A stretch of 5,403 nt of DNA from Bacteroidales bacterium (GTDB lineage: Bacteria > Bacteroidota > Bacteroidia > Bacteroidales > GCA-2711565). Shown piece after piece: positions 1 to 4,565 of this stretch. A model generated the notes under the pieces. That model worked only from the letters and a program-made list of their open reading frames with translations. It was not told the DNA's origin and did no database searches. The position numbers and the translations under genes were made by a program. Numbering within the stretch: the stretch's first letter is position 1; each line of letters opens with the position of its first letter. The stretch is from positions 1 to 5,403 of the forward strand of contig JAOZQX010000124.1 in the NCBI GenBank assembly GCA_029931995.1, read 5' to 3'.

Positions 1-212
1 TATTAGAAACCATGAAAAGCCTTACACAGCCCGATATGATGAAAGCATTGAATAATGGAGTAAATGTTTACAAAAATTTGAATACTGATAATATTCCGGA
101 ATACTCACTTTGGAAAGCAATCCGTGAAATGAATTCACCAGAAATGAAAAAAGGTATAGGATTCATGATAACATTCTTAAAAAATATTGCGAAGGAAACA
201 CCTTCGAATTAA
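1..212 (+). CDS. DUF1641-family protein, C-terminal part (5' end outside window)
   Basis: The reading frame is open to the left edge of the window (first whole codon at 3), so this is the last 69 residues of a longer protein; the ATG at 12 is probably internal. The C-terminal segment around SPEMKKGIGFMITFLKNIAK resembles the end of the DUF1641 domain, where a 'dpevqrGlgfllellkalg'-like stretch is typical. DUF1641 proteins have no settled biochemical role; from general knowledge they often sit next to flavin/NAD-dependent oxidoreductases, formate dehydrogenase subunits or sulfur-oxidation genes. Here the next genes, 28 bases downstream on the same strand, encode a DsrC/TusE-type carrier and a DsrE2-like protein, so a part in sulfur transfer or sulfide oxidation is a reasonable inference. 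No signal peptide can be judged because the N-terminus is missing. The family call rests on a short segment and is moderately sure. Confidence 0.72.
   Translation, partial: LETMKSLTQPDMMKALNNGVNVYKNLNTDNIPEYSLWKAIREMNSPEMKKGIGFMITFLKNIAKETPSN
190..206 (+). other. Small perfect hairpin at the end of the DUF1641 gene
   Basis: CGAAGG (190-195) and CCTTCG (201-206) form a perfect 6-bp stem with the 5-base loop AAACA, just before the stop codon at 210-212. No T-run follows, so it is not an intrinsic terminator. It could be an mRNA processing or stability element between the first and second operon genes, or chance. Confidence 0.3.
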
Positions 213-240
213 AAAAATATTAATCTTAAAAAAATATATT

Positions 241-552
241 ATGGCAACAAAAAATATTGCAGGCGTAATTTTGGATGTAACCGATGAAGGTTATTTGAAC
301 GATCCTTCACAATGGACCAAAGAAGTTGGTGCCGGAATTGCAAAAGAAGAAGGTTTGGAGCTTACCGACAAGCATTACGAACTAATTGAATTTATTAGAA
401 ATAAAGTGGAAGGTGGTGAAGGACTTACTATTCGTGGAATTGGTAAATCTGGCATCGTTGATATCAAGGGATTTTATCAGTTATTCCCGGGAGCACCCTT
501 AAAAAAAGCAACTAAAATTTCAGGTGTGCCTAAACCAGCCAGCTGTATCTAA
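241..552 (+). CDS. tusE: DsrC/TusE-family sulfur-carrier protein
   Basis: This is a 103-residue cytoplasmic sulfur carrier of the TusE/DsrC/DsvC family. Family members carry a persulfide on the penultimate cysteine of a mobile C-terminal arm. TusE hands sulfur on for tRNA 2-thiouridine synthesis in E. coli; DsrC carries sulfur in dissimilatory sulfur metabolism. The family pattern is visible as D21-P22 and W25 (NDPSQWTKEVG), a central helical part, and the terminal arm KISGVPKPASCI with Cys102 next to last. The second DsrC cysteine, normally 11 residues before it, is Thr91, so this is the single-cysteine TusE-like type. The ATG at 241 matches the family N-terminus; an in-frame ATG at 187 would overlap the upstream gene and add a basic tail the family lacks. 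There is no Shine-Dalgarno, only an A/T-rich leader. The symbol is by similarity; the physiological partner is unknown and may be the DsrE2-like protein 26 bases downstream. Confidence 0.9.
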   Translation: MATKNIAGVILDVTDEGYLNDPSQWTKEVGAGIAKEEGLELTDKHYELIEFIRNKVEGGEGLTIRGIGKSGIVDIKGFYQLFPGAPLKKATKISGVPKPASCI

Positions 553-578
553 ATATTTAACTTAAAAAAACTCATACT

Positions 579-1082
579 ATGGAAAACAAAAATGAAACTC
601 CATTGAAAAAAGTATGTATTATTTGTGCCAAAGGAAGCATTGAGGATGTGTATGCAACTTTAGTGATGGGGAATGGAGCAGTGATGGAAGGCATTGAAAC
701 AAAACTATTTTTTACTTTTTTCGGATTGGATGCAATTACTAAAAAGCAAATGAATAAGCTTCATACAGCTACAGTTGGTAATCCGGCTATGCGTATGCCC
801 GGCGGACTTCCTTTCCCATCAATCATGGGGATGCTCCCAGGAGTAGAAGCAGGTGTGTCGGCGATGATGATGAAAGAAATGGATAAACTGGACATCCCTC
901 CGGTAGATGAATTTTTAGACATGGTTACTGCAGGTGGTGGCGAAATTTACGCTTGTAAATTGGCTATGGATATGTTTAAACTGGAGAAAGAAGACCTTAG
1001 TGAGCATGTAAAAGATGTGCTTACAATAGGCGATTTTTATGGTATGTGTGGAGGAGAAAACACACAAATCATTTTTACATAG
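579..1082 (+). CDS. DsrE2-like (DsrE/DsrF/DrsH family) sulfurtransferase
   Basis: This 167-residue protein of the DsrE/F-like superfamily is probably a persulfide-carrying transferase that works with the upstream TusE-like protein. The first strand, KKVCIICAKGSIEDVY (about 11-25), is followed by KLFFTFFGLDAI (42-53), the loop MRMPGGLPFPSIMGMLPG (71-88), and a second alpha/beta part with GGGEIYACKLAMDMF (119-133). The layout matches DsrE2-type proteins rather than short DsrE/TusD. Cysteines are 13, 16, 126 and 157; Cys126, in the conserved YAC segment, is the best candidate for the persulfide site, with Cys157 near the C-terminus (YGMCGG). Methionine is very frequent (16 of 167). No signal peptide or clear membrane segment is seen. 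The ATG at 579 follows the tusE stop by 26 bases, consistent with one operon, and the terminator at 1102-1139 ends the unit. The superfamily is clear; the exact sulfur donor and acceptor are inferred. Confidence 0.85.
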   Translation: MENKNETPLKKVCIICAKGSIEDVYATLVMGNGAVMEGIETKLFFTFFGLDAITKKQMNKLHTATVGNPAMRMPGGLPFPSIMGMLPGVEAGVSAMMMKEMDKLDIPPVDEFLDMVTAGGGEIYACKLAMDMFKLEKEDLSEHVKDVLTIGDFYGMCGGENTQIIFT

Positions 1083-1101
1083 GTTTTTAATTTTTTATGA
1101 G

Positions 1102-1139
1102 AAAAAAGGACTTCTCTTTCGTTAGGGAGGTCTTTTTTT
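1102..1139 (+). terminator. Intrinsic terminator of the DUF1641-tusE-dsrE2 unit
   Basis: Positions 1102-1116 pair with 1125-1139 in a 15-bp stem, including three G-T wobbles, around the 8-base loop TTTCGTTA. The 3' arm ends in seven T and is followed by ATTTTTA. The stem starts 20 bases after the dsrE2-like stop codon. The A-run on the left side also allows it to work on the other strand. Confidence 0.88.
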
Positions 1140-1146
1140 ATTTTTA

Positions 1147-1215
1147 CGTCATGCTGAATTTATTTCAGCATCTCAAATTTTTTAAACAAGATTCTGAAAC
1201 AAGTTCAGAATTACG
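1147..1215. repeat. Two-hairpin inverted repeat (Bacteroidota dispersed/REP-like element)
   Basis: Two 27-base halves, 1147-1173 and 1189-1215, are inverted copies of each other with 22 of 27 positions matching. Each half is itself a hairpin: ATGCTGAA (1151-1158) pairs with TTCAGCAT (1164-1171), and ATTCTGAA (1191-1198) pairs with TTCAGAAT (1204-1211), both with 5-base loops. The third base pair differs between the halves (G-C versus T-A) yet both stems are perfect, which suggests the fold is kept. Elements of the form GTCATGCTGAA...TTCAGCATCT / AGATTCTGAA...TTCAG are, from general knowledge, widely scattered between genes in Bacteroidota; whether this one is multicopy in this genome cannot be seen here. 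Confidence 0.75.
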
Positions 1216-1260
1216 GATAATTTACTTTATTACCATATCTCGTTTTATTATTAATTTTCG

Positions 1261-1268
1261 CATCTTTG
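1261..1268 (+). promoter_or_regulatory. Probable -7 promoter element of tatC
   Basis: CATCTTTG matches the Bacteroidota -7 element TAnnTTTG at five of six fixed positions. It would place transcription start near 1275, about 19 bases before the tatC ATG. No convincing TTTG -33 element is seen 19-23 bases upstream. It lies after both the terminator and the repeat, so tatC is probably transcribed separately from the sulfur operon. Confidence 0.45.
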
Positions 1269-1293
1269 TAAATAATAAAATTAAGCATCTTTA

Positions 1294-2133
1294 ATGTCGG
1301 AAGTTAACTCAAATAAAAAGCGAAAATCAAAAGAAAAGGAGATGTCCTTTTGGGATCACCTTGAAGAGTTGCGCTGGCATATTGTGCGATCAATTTTGGC
1401 TGTTGTAATTTTGGCTGTGGTTGCTTTTCTGAATAGAGGCATTATTTTCGATTTAATCATTCTGGCTCCCAAAGACTCTGAATTTATTACCAATCGTTTA
1501 TTATGTCAGGTTGCCGAATTTTTATCACTCCCTTCACTTTGTATCGAAAACCTTTCACTGAAAATTATAAACATAAAAATGTCGGGTCAGTTTATGATCC
1601 ATATGTATATTTCGCTTGTTGTAGGAATTATCGTAGCTTTTCCATATATCATTTTTGAAATCTGGAGCTTTATTCGTCCGGCTTTACATATCAACGAGAA
1701 GAAACATTCGGGTGGAGCTGTTTTGGTTAGTTCGTTCCTGTTTATTTGTGGAATTTTATTTAGCTATTTTTTGATTGTTCCTTTAACCATTAATTTTTTA
1801 GGAACCTATCAGGTTAGCGATTTTGTGCAAAATCAGGTTTCCTTGAGTTCATATATAAGTACGGTTGTTTCGGTGACTTTTTCAGTAGGCTTGGTTTTTG
1901 AGCTACCCATTTTTGTTTATTTCCTCACAAAGGTTGGAATTATTACCCCCGACTTTATGAAGCGGAACAGAAAATATATGTTGGTTATTTTGTTAACCCT
2001 TTCGGCTATCATCACTCCCCCCGATGTATTTAGTCAGGTTTTGGTTTGTATCCCTTTGTTTGGCTTGTACGAATTAAGTATTAAAGTTGCCAGTCGCGTT
2101 CATAAAAAACGCGTAATAGAAATGAATACTTAG
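1294..2133 (+). CDS. tatC: Sec-independent (Tat) protein translocase subunit TatC
   Basis: TatC is the inner-membrane receptor that, with TatB/TatA-type proteins, binds twin-arginine signal peptides and exports folded proteins. This 279-residue protein has the expected features: a Lys-rich cytoplasmic N-terminus (7-16), the family motif SFWDHLEELRWHIVRS (18-33), and six hydrophobic segments (about 29-47, 101-121, 141-167, 187-211, 226-240, 246-263). PYIIFEIWSFIRPAL (117-131) includes the invariant Glu122 of the signal-peptide site. FELPIFVYFLTKVGIIT (202-218) and ITPPD (240-244) follow. The first periplasmic loop (about 48-98) is long and holds Cys71 and Cys83; my recollection is that such an enlarged loop is common in Bacteroidota TatC. 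The ATG at 1294 is chosen because it follows a probable promoter; Met17 (1342) would leave a core protein but lose the basic tail. No tatA/tatB is in the window, so it stands alone here. Confidence 0.96.
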   Translation: MSEVNSNKKRKSKEKEMSFWDHLEELRWHIVRSILAVVILAVVAFLNRGIIFDLIILAPKDSEFITNRLLCQVAEFLSLPSLCIENLSLKIINIKMSGQFMIHMYISLVVGIIVAFPYIIFEIWSFIRPALHINEKKHSGGAVLVSSFLFICGILFSYFLIVPLTINFLGTYQVSDFVQNQVSLSSYISTVVSVTFSVGLVFELPIFVYFLTKVGIITPDFMKRNRKYMLVILLTLSAIITPPDVFSQVLVCIPLFGLYELSIKVASRVHKKRVIEMNT

Positions 2134-2142
2134 GGCTTCCTT

Positions 2143-2240
2143 CTACTTATTAATCATATTATTGTTCGGTATTGAACGAAAGCTGTTCGTTTGCGAGCTG
2201 AAATTCGTTTATGGATTAGAGTGATTTGAATAATAAGTAG
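2143..2240. repeat. Inverted repeat pair enclosing about 70 bases
   Basis: The 14 bases at 2143-2156 (CTACTTATTAATCA) are the reverse complement of 2227-2240 with one mismatch, including 10 uninterrupted pairs at the outer end. Between them lie nested short inverted repeats: GTTC/GAAC/GTTC, and AACGAA...TTCGTT, which forms a 6-bp hairpin with a 5-base loop. It could be a small non-coding (MITE-like) element or an RNA stem. No transposase or clear target-site duplication is seen. Confidence 0.5.
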
Positions 2241-2331
2241 TTCTTTGTTAAATATTTATAAAATATGGCATAATTATTTAATGTTACTAAATGTCGGAGC
2301 GTTCATATTTCCGATGTTTTGGTGACTTAGT

Positions 2332-2364
2332 AAAAAAATGTCCGGATTCCCCGGAGTTCGGACG
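2332..2364 (-). terminator. Intrinsic terminator reading on the minus strand
   Basis: Bases 2339-2349 pair with 2354-2364 in an unbroken 11-bp stem (three wobbles when read as plus-strand RNA) with a 4-base loop. Read on the minus strand the hairpin is followed by ATTTTTTT (complement of 2332-2339), a classic U-tract. The nearest minus-strand gene stop is at 2482, so it is probably a second, backup terminator for the pdxJ-hydrolase unit behind the hairpin at 2430-2461. On the plus strand no T-run follows. Confidence 0.65.
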
Positions 2365-2429
2365 AATTCGATTGTTTGGGTAACACTTTTTTCGAATATG
2401 GTGCACATCCGGGAATTAGAGCTAAATTC

Positions 2430-2461
2430 ATTAAAGCCTGCCAATTTTGGCAGGCTTTAAT
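2430..2461. terminator. Perfect 14-bp hairpin, probable bidirectional terminator
   Basis: ATTAAAGCCTGCCA (2430-2443) and its exact reverse complement (2448-2461) form a 14-bp stem with the loop ATTT. The A/T ends of the stem provide modest U-rich flanks in both directions. It lies 20 bases past the stop codon of the minus-strand hydrolase and about 300 bases past tatC, so it most likely serves the minus-strand unit first and may also stop read-through from tatC. Confidence 0.8.
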
Positions 2462-2481
2462 ACTTTAGTGAGTTTGCTGTT

Positions 2482-3249
2482 TTACAAAAATTCAGTTATT
2501 ACTTTATAAAATTTTTCTGGTGCCTCGGCATGCACCCAGTGTGAGGTGTTTTCAATGGTGATAATTTCAGAATTCGGGAAATTGAATTTTATCACCGGAT
2601 AATCTTCTTCTAAAATATAATCGGATAAGCCGCCTCGAATAAATAGGCTAGGATTTTCAAACTTATCAATGGTATCAACCCCATCAAATAAATCATCCAG
2701 ATTATCGCAAATAGCCTCAAAATTAATTCGCCATGCTAATCGTTCTTTACTCTCCCAATATAAATTTTTTAAAATAAATTGACGAAGACGAATGTCGGGC
2801 AAGCGTTCTCTCAAAAGCATTTCAACTTCTTTACGTGAGCGGACCATCCCAAAATCGATTCGGCGCATTGCATCGATAATTTTTTCGTGACTTGTCCGTT
2901 TGGGATATTCCTTAAGGCTGATGTCAACTATAATGGTTTTTGAAATAAGTTCAGGGTTTTCGAGCGCAAAGCGGATGGCTACTTTCCCACCCATGCTATG
3001 ACCTAAAAGAATGGGATTTACAATCTCATTTTCTTCAATAAAATCGTATAAATCATCTGTCATGGCGAGGTAATTAAATACATCGCTATGGGGCGATTGC
3101 CCGTGATTGCGTTGATCAAGAATAAAAACTTGATAACCCAAATCTGCTATTTTTTTCCCAAAACCAACCCAATTATCTGACAACCCAAATAAGCCATGCA
3201 AAATGATGAGTGGGTTACCCTCTCCAAATATTCTGTAAAATAATTTCAC
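2482..3249 (-). CDS. YbfF-like alpha/beta-hydrolase (esterase family)
   Basis: This is a 255-residue cytoplasmic alpha/beta-fold hydrolase, most like the YbfF/ABHD11-type esterases that split acyl esters or thioesters; the natural substrate is unknown. The oxyanion-hole segment HGLFGLSDNW is at 18-27, DQRNHGQS is at 45-52, and the nucleophile elbow GHSMGG (83-88) gives Ser85. Asp109 in IVDIS lies 24 residues after the serine, the spacing I recall for the catalytic acid of E. coli YbfF. His237 in the SHWVHAEAP segment is the catalytic base; Asp210 is an alternative acid. The start codon is GTG at 3249: the only upstream in-frame codons before a stop are non-start ones or CTG, and the resulting MKLFYR fits the family N-terminus. 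It lies 27 bases after pdxJ on the same strand, so the two are probably co-transcribed. No membrane or export signal is seen. The family is sure; the specificity is not. Confidence 0.92.
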   Translation of the reverse strand: MKLFYRIFGEGNPLIILHGLFGLSDNWVGFGKKIADLGYQVFILDQRNHGQSPHSDVFNYLAMTDDLYDFIEENEIVNPILLGHSMGGKVAIRFALENPELISKTIIVDISLKEYPKRTSHEKIIDAMRRIDFGMVRSRKEVEMLLRERLPDIRLRQFILKNLYWESKERLAWRINFEAICDNLDDLFDGVDTIDKFENPSLFIRGGLSDYILEEDYPVIKFNFPNSEIITIENTSHWVHAEAPEKFYKVITEFL

Positions 3250-3276
3250 TTTCAGCTTTGTGTTTTAGATTTTAGC

Positions 3277-3996
3277 TCATATTTTTAATTCCCTCAAATA
3301 CATCTGAACCGTATTTTCTAAGCCCAAATACAAAGCATCACTGATAAGGGCATGGCCAATAGAAACTTCCAATAATCCGGGAATGTTTTGGGCAAAATAT
3401 TTTAAATTGTTTAAGTCTAGATCATGTCCGGCATTGATACCCAATCCAAGCTCATTGGCTGCATTGGCTGCAATTATAAAATCTTTAATGGCTGCTTCTT
3501 TGTTTTTTGGATAGTCTTTAGCGTAGCTTTCGGTATAGAGTTCAATACGGTCGGCTCCGGTTTTAACAGCATTGCGGATCATTTTTTCATTTGCATCAAT
3601 AAAAATGGAGGTACGGATACCATTGTTTTTAAATTCGGTGATTACCTCCTTTAAAAAACTTTCGTTTTTAATGGTGTCCCATCCGGCATTTGAGGTGATA
3701 GCATCTGGCGCATCTGGTACAAGTGTTACCTGATGAGGTTTTACCTCAAGTACCAAATCAATGAAATTTTTTACCGGATTTCCTTCAATATTAAATTCAA
3801 CGCTAATAGCGGGTTTTATGTCCCGAGCATCCTGATAAGTAATATGGCGCTCATCGGGACGGGGGTGAACAGTTATGCCTTCGGCTCCAAAACGTTCGCA
3901 ATCGATAGCGGCCTTTAAAACATTGGGCAGATCGCCTCCGCGGGCATTTCTAATAGTAGCTATCTTATTAATATTTACACTAAGTTTTGTCATCAT
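3277..3996 (-). CDS. pdxJ: Pyridoxine 5'-phosphate synthase PdxJ
   Basis: PdxJ closes the ring in the DXP-dependent vitamin B6 pathway, condensing 3-amino-2-oxopropyl phosphate with 1-deoxyxylulose 5-phosphate to pyridoxine 5'-phosphate in the cytoplasm. The 239-residue length is normal for this TIM-barrel enzyme. The sequence shows [16 protein letters not shown] (6-21), HPRPDERHI (44-52) with the active-site His/Arg residues, Glu67 in the VEFNIEG strand, QVTLVPD (89-95), FIDAN (132-136), IELYTE (151-156), GINAGHDL (187-194) with the catalytic His191, and the phosphate-binding [12 protein letters not shown] (211-222). The TSNAGWD stretch (101-107) is of the type I associate with Bacteroidota. 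Two adjacent ATG codons (3996 and 3993) could both start; the first is used here. There is no Shine-Dalgarno. A perfect -7 element lies 16 bases upstream. It is first in a two-gene unit with the hydrolase, with no other B6 gene nearby. Confidence 0.97.
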   Translation of the reverse strand: MMTKLSVNINKIATIRNARGGDLPNVLKAAIDCERFGAEGITVHPRPDERHITYQDARDIKPAISVEFNIEGNPVKNFIDLVLEVKPHQVTLVPDAPDAITSNAGWDTIKNESFLKEVITEFKNNGIRTSIFIDANEKMIRNAVKTGADRIELYTESYAKDYPKNKEAAIKDFIIAANAANELGLGINAGHDLDLNNLKYFAQNIPGLLEVSIGHALISDALYLGLENTVQMYLRELKI

Positions 3997-4011
3997 TTTT
4001 GAGTATATCTA

Positions 4012-4019
4012 CAAAATTA
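4012..4019 (-). promoter_or_regulatory. Probable -7 promoter element of pdxJ
   Basis: On the minus strand the bases read TAATTTTG, an exact match to the Bacteroidota -7 element TAnnTTTG. The predicted start, near 4005, would leave a leader of only about 10 bases before the pdxJ ATG. No clear TTTG -33 partner is visible; that region overlaps a short tandem repeat. Confidence 0.5.
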
Positions 4020-4034
4020 GCAAATTATTCTCTT

Positions 4035-4062
4035 CTTGTGTCTTGATACTTGATACTCGATT
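4035..4062. repeat. Four 7-base tandem units in the pdxJ/dtd divergent promoter region
   Basis: In register the sequence reads CTTGTGT, CTTGATA, CTTGATA, CTCGATT: two identical central copies flanked by two degenerate ones. It lies between the divergent pdxJ and dtd starts, about where the -33 regions would be. It may be a slippage-prone tract or chance. Confidence 0.45.
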
Positions 4063-4078
4063 ATTAGAACCCTTTATA

Positions 4079-4086
4079 AATTTTTG
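4079..4086 (+). promoter_or_regulatory. Weak candidate -7 element of dtd-def
   Basis: AATTTTTG matches TAnnTTTG at five of six fixed positions and would start transcription about 20 bases before the dtd ATG at 4113. No good -33 element is seen, so this is tentative. Confidence 0.28.
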
Positions 4087-4112
4087 TAAATTAGATTTTG
4101 AATTTAGATGAA

Positions 4113-4565
4113 ATGAGAGCAGTTATACAAAGAGTTTCGGAGGCATCTGTTACAATTGAAGGAACGAAAACCGCTGAAATTGCTCAGGGTTTATTGATTT
4201 TACTTGGAATTGAAGAAGCGGACACCACAGAAGATATTGAATGGTTGAGTGGTAAAATAGCCCGGCTTCGTATTTTTAATGATGAGAATGGGGTGATGAA
4301 CAAAAGTGTAGTAGAAGCTGATGGAGGAATTATTGTGGTGAGCCAATTTACCTTACATGCCAGTATAAAAAAAGGGAATAGGCCTTCTTATATTTATGCT
4401 GCAAAGCCGGAAATTGCCATTCCGTTCTATGAAAAGTTTAAAAAACAGCTTCAAATAGATGCTGGCAGAAAAATTCAAAGTGGCGAATTTGGTGCGATGA
4501 TGGATGTTGCTTTGGTAAATGATGGTCCGGTAACTATAATAATTGACACAAAGAATAAAGAATAA
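4113..4565 (+). CDS. dtd: D-aminoacyl-tRNA deacylase (DTD)
   Basis: DTD is a cytoplasmic homodimer that hydrolyses D-amino acids, and glycine mischarged on tRNA-Ala, from tRNA, keeping them out of proteins. The 150-residue length is typical. The start MRAVIQRVSEASVTI is the family's standard N-terminus, which is why the ATG at 4113 is chosen over an in-frame TTG at 4098. The two signature motifs are intact: SQFTL (77-81), and NDGPVT (136-141) with the Gly138-Pro139 cis-proline pair that enforces chirality selection. KGNRPS (87-92) and the FGAMMDV segment (126-132) are also as expected. The stop TAA shares its last A with the ATG of the next gene, a one-base overlap that suggests translational coupling with the deformylase gene. 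Nothing is missing, and the gene should be functional. Confidence 0.97.
   Translation: MRAVIQRVSEASVTIEGTKTAEIAQGLLILLGIEEADTTEDIEWLSGKIARLRIFNDENGVMNKSVVEADGGIIVVSQFTLHASIKKGNRPSYIYAAKPEIAIPFYEKFKKQLQIDAGRKIQSGEFGAMMDVALVNDGPVTIIIDTKNKE

Larger units (their letters stand above)
2134..2481. other. Gene-free structured region between convergent tatC and hydrolase genes
   Basis: This 348-base stretch holds no convincing coding frame. It contains, in order: a long-range inverted repeat (2143-2156 with 2227-2240) enclosing short GTTC/GAAC hairpins, an AT-rich stretch (2241-2283), an 11-bp hairpin with three wobbles (2289-2299 with 2309-2319), a G/C-rich hairpin that reads as a minus-strand terminator (2332-2364), and a perfect 14-bp hairpin (2430-2461). 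The density of structure is high for a simple intergenic spacer. It could be tandem terminators for the two convergent units, a decayed mobile or repeat element, or an unannotated small RNA. No known RNA family was recognised by eye. Confidence 0.6.

Noticed and set aside
187..240. Earlier in-frame start for the TusE-like gene
   Set aside because: It overlaps the DUF1641 gene and adds a basic stretch not found in the family; the ATG at 241 gives the normal N-terminus.
1097..1294. 65-residue plus-strand open frame between dsrE2-like and tatC
   Set aside because: It is made of the terminator and the twin-hairpin repeat (the MLNLFQHL-type peptide is a translation of the repeat), has no domain, and ends on the tatC start.
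2143..2240. tRNA or other standard RNA gene suggested by GTTCG and stem structures
   Set aside because: No acceptor, anticodon and T-arm arrangement can be built; the stems do not have tRNA spacing.
2266..2282. Sigma-54-like promoter (TGGCAT...TTTAA)
   Set aside because: The -24 half is fair, but the invariant GC of the -12 half is missing and no gene follows on that strand.
3424..3918. Plus-strand open frames opposite pdxJ
   Set aside because: They are shadows of a clearly coding minus-strand gene with all PdxJ motifs, and have no recognisable domains.
4098..4112. TTG start five codons upstream of dtd
   Set aside because: DTD proteins begin MRAVIQRV, which corresponds exactly to the ATG at 4113.
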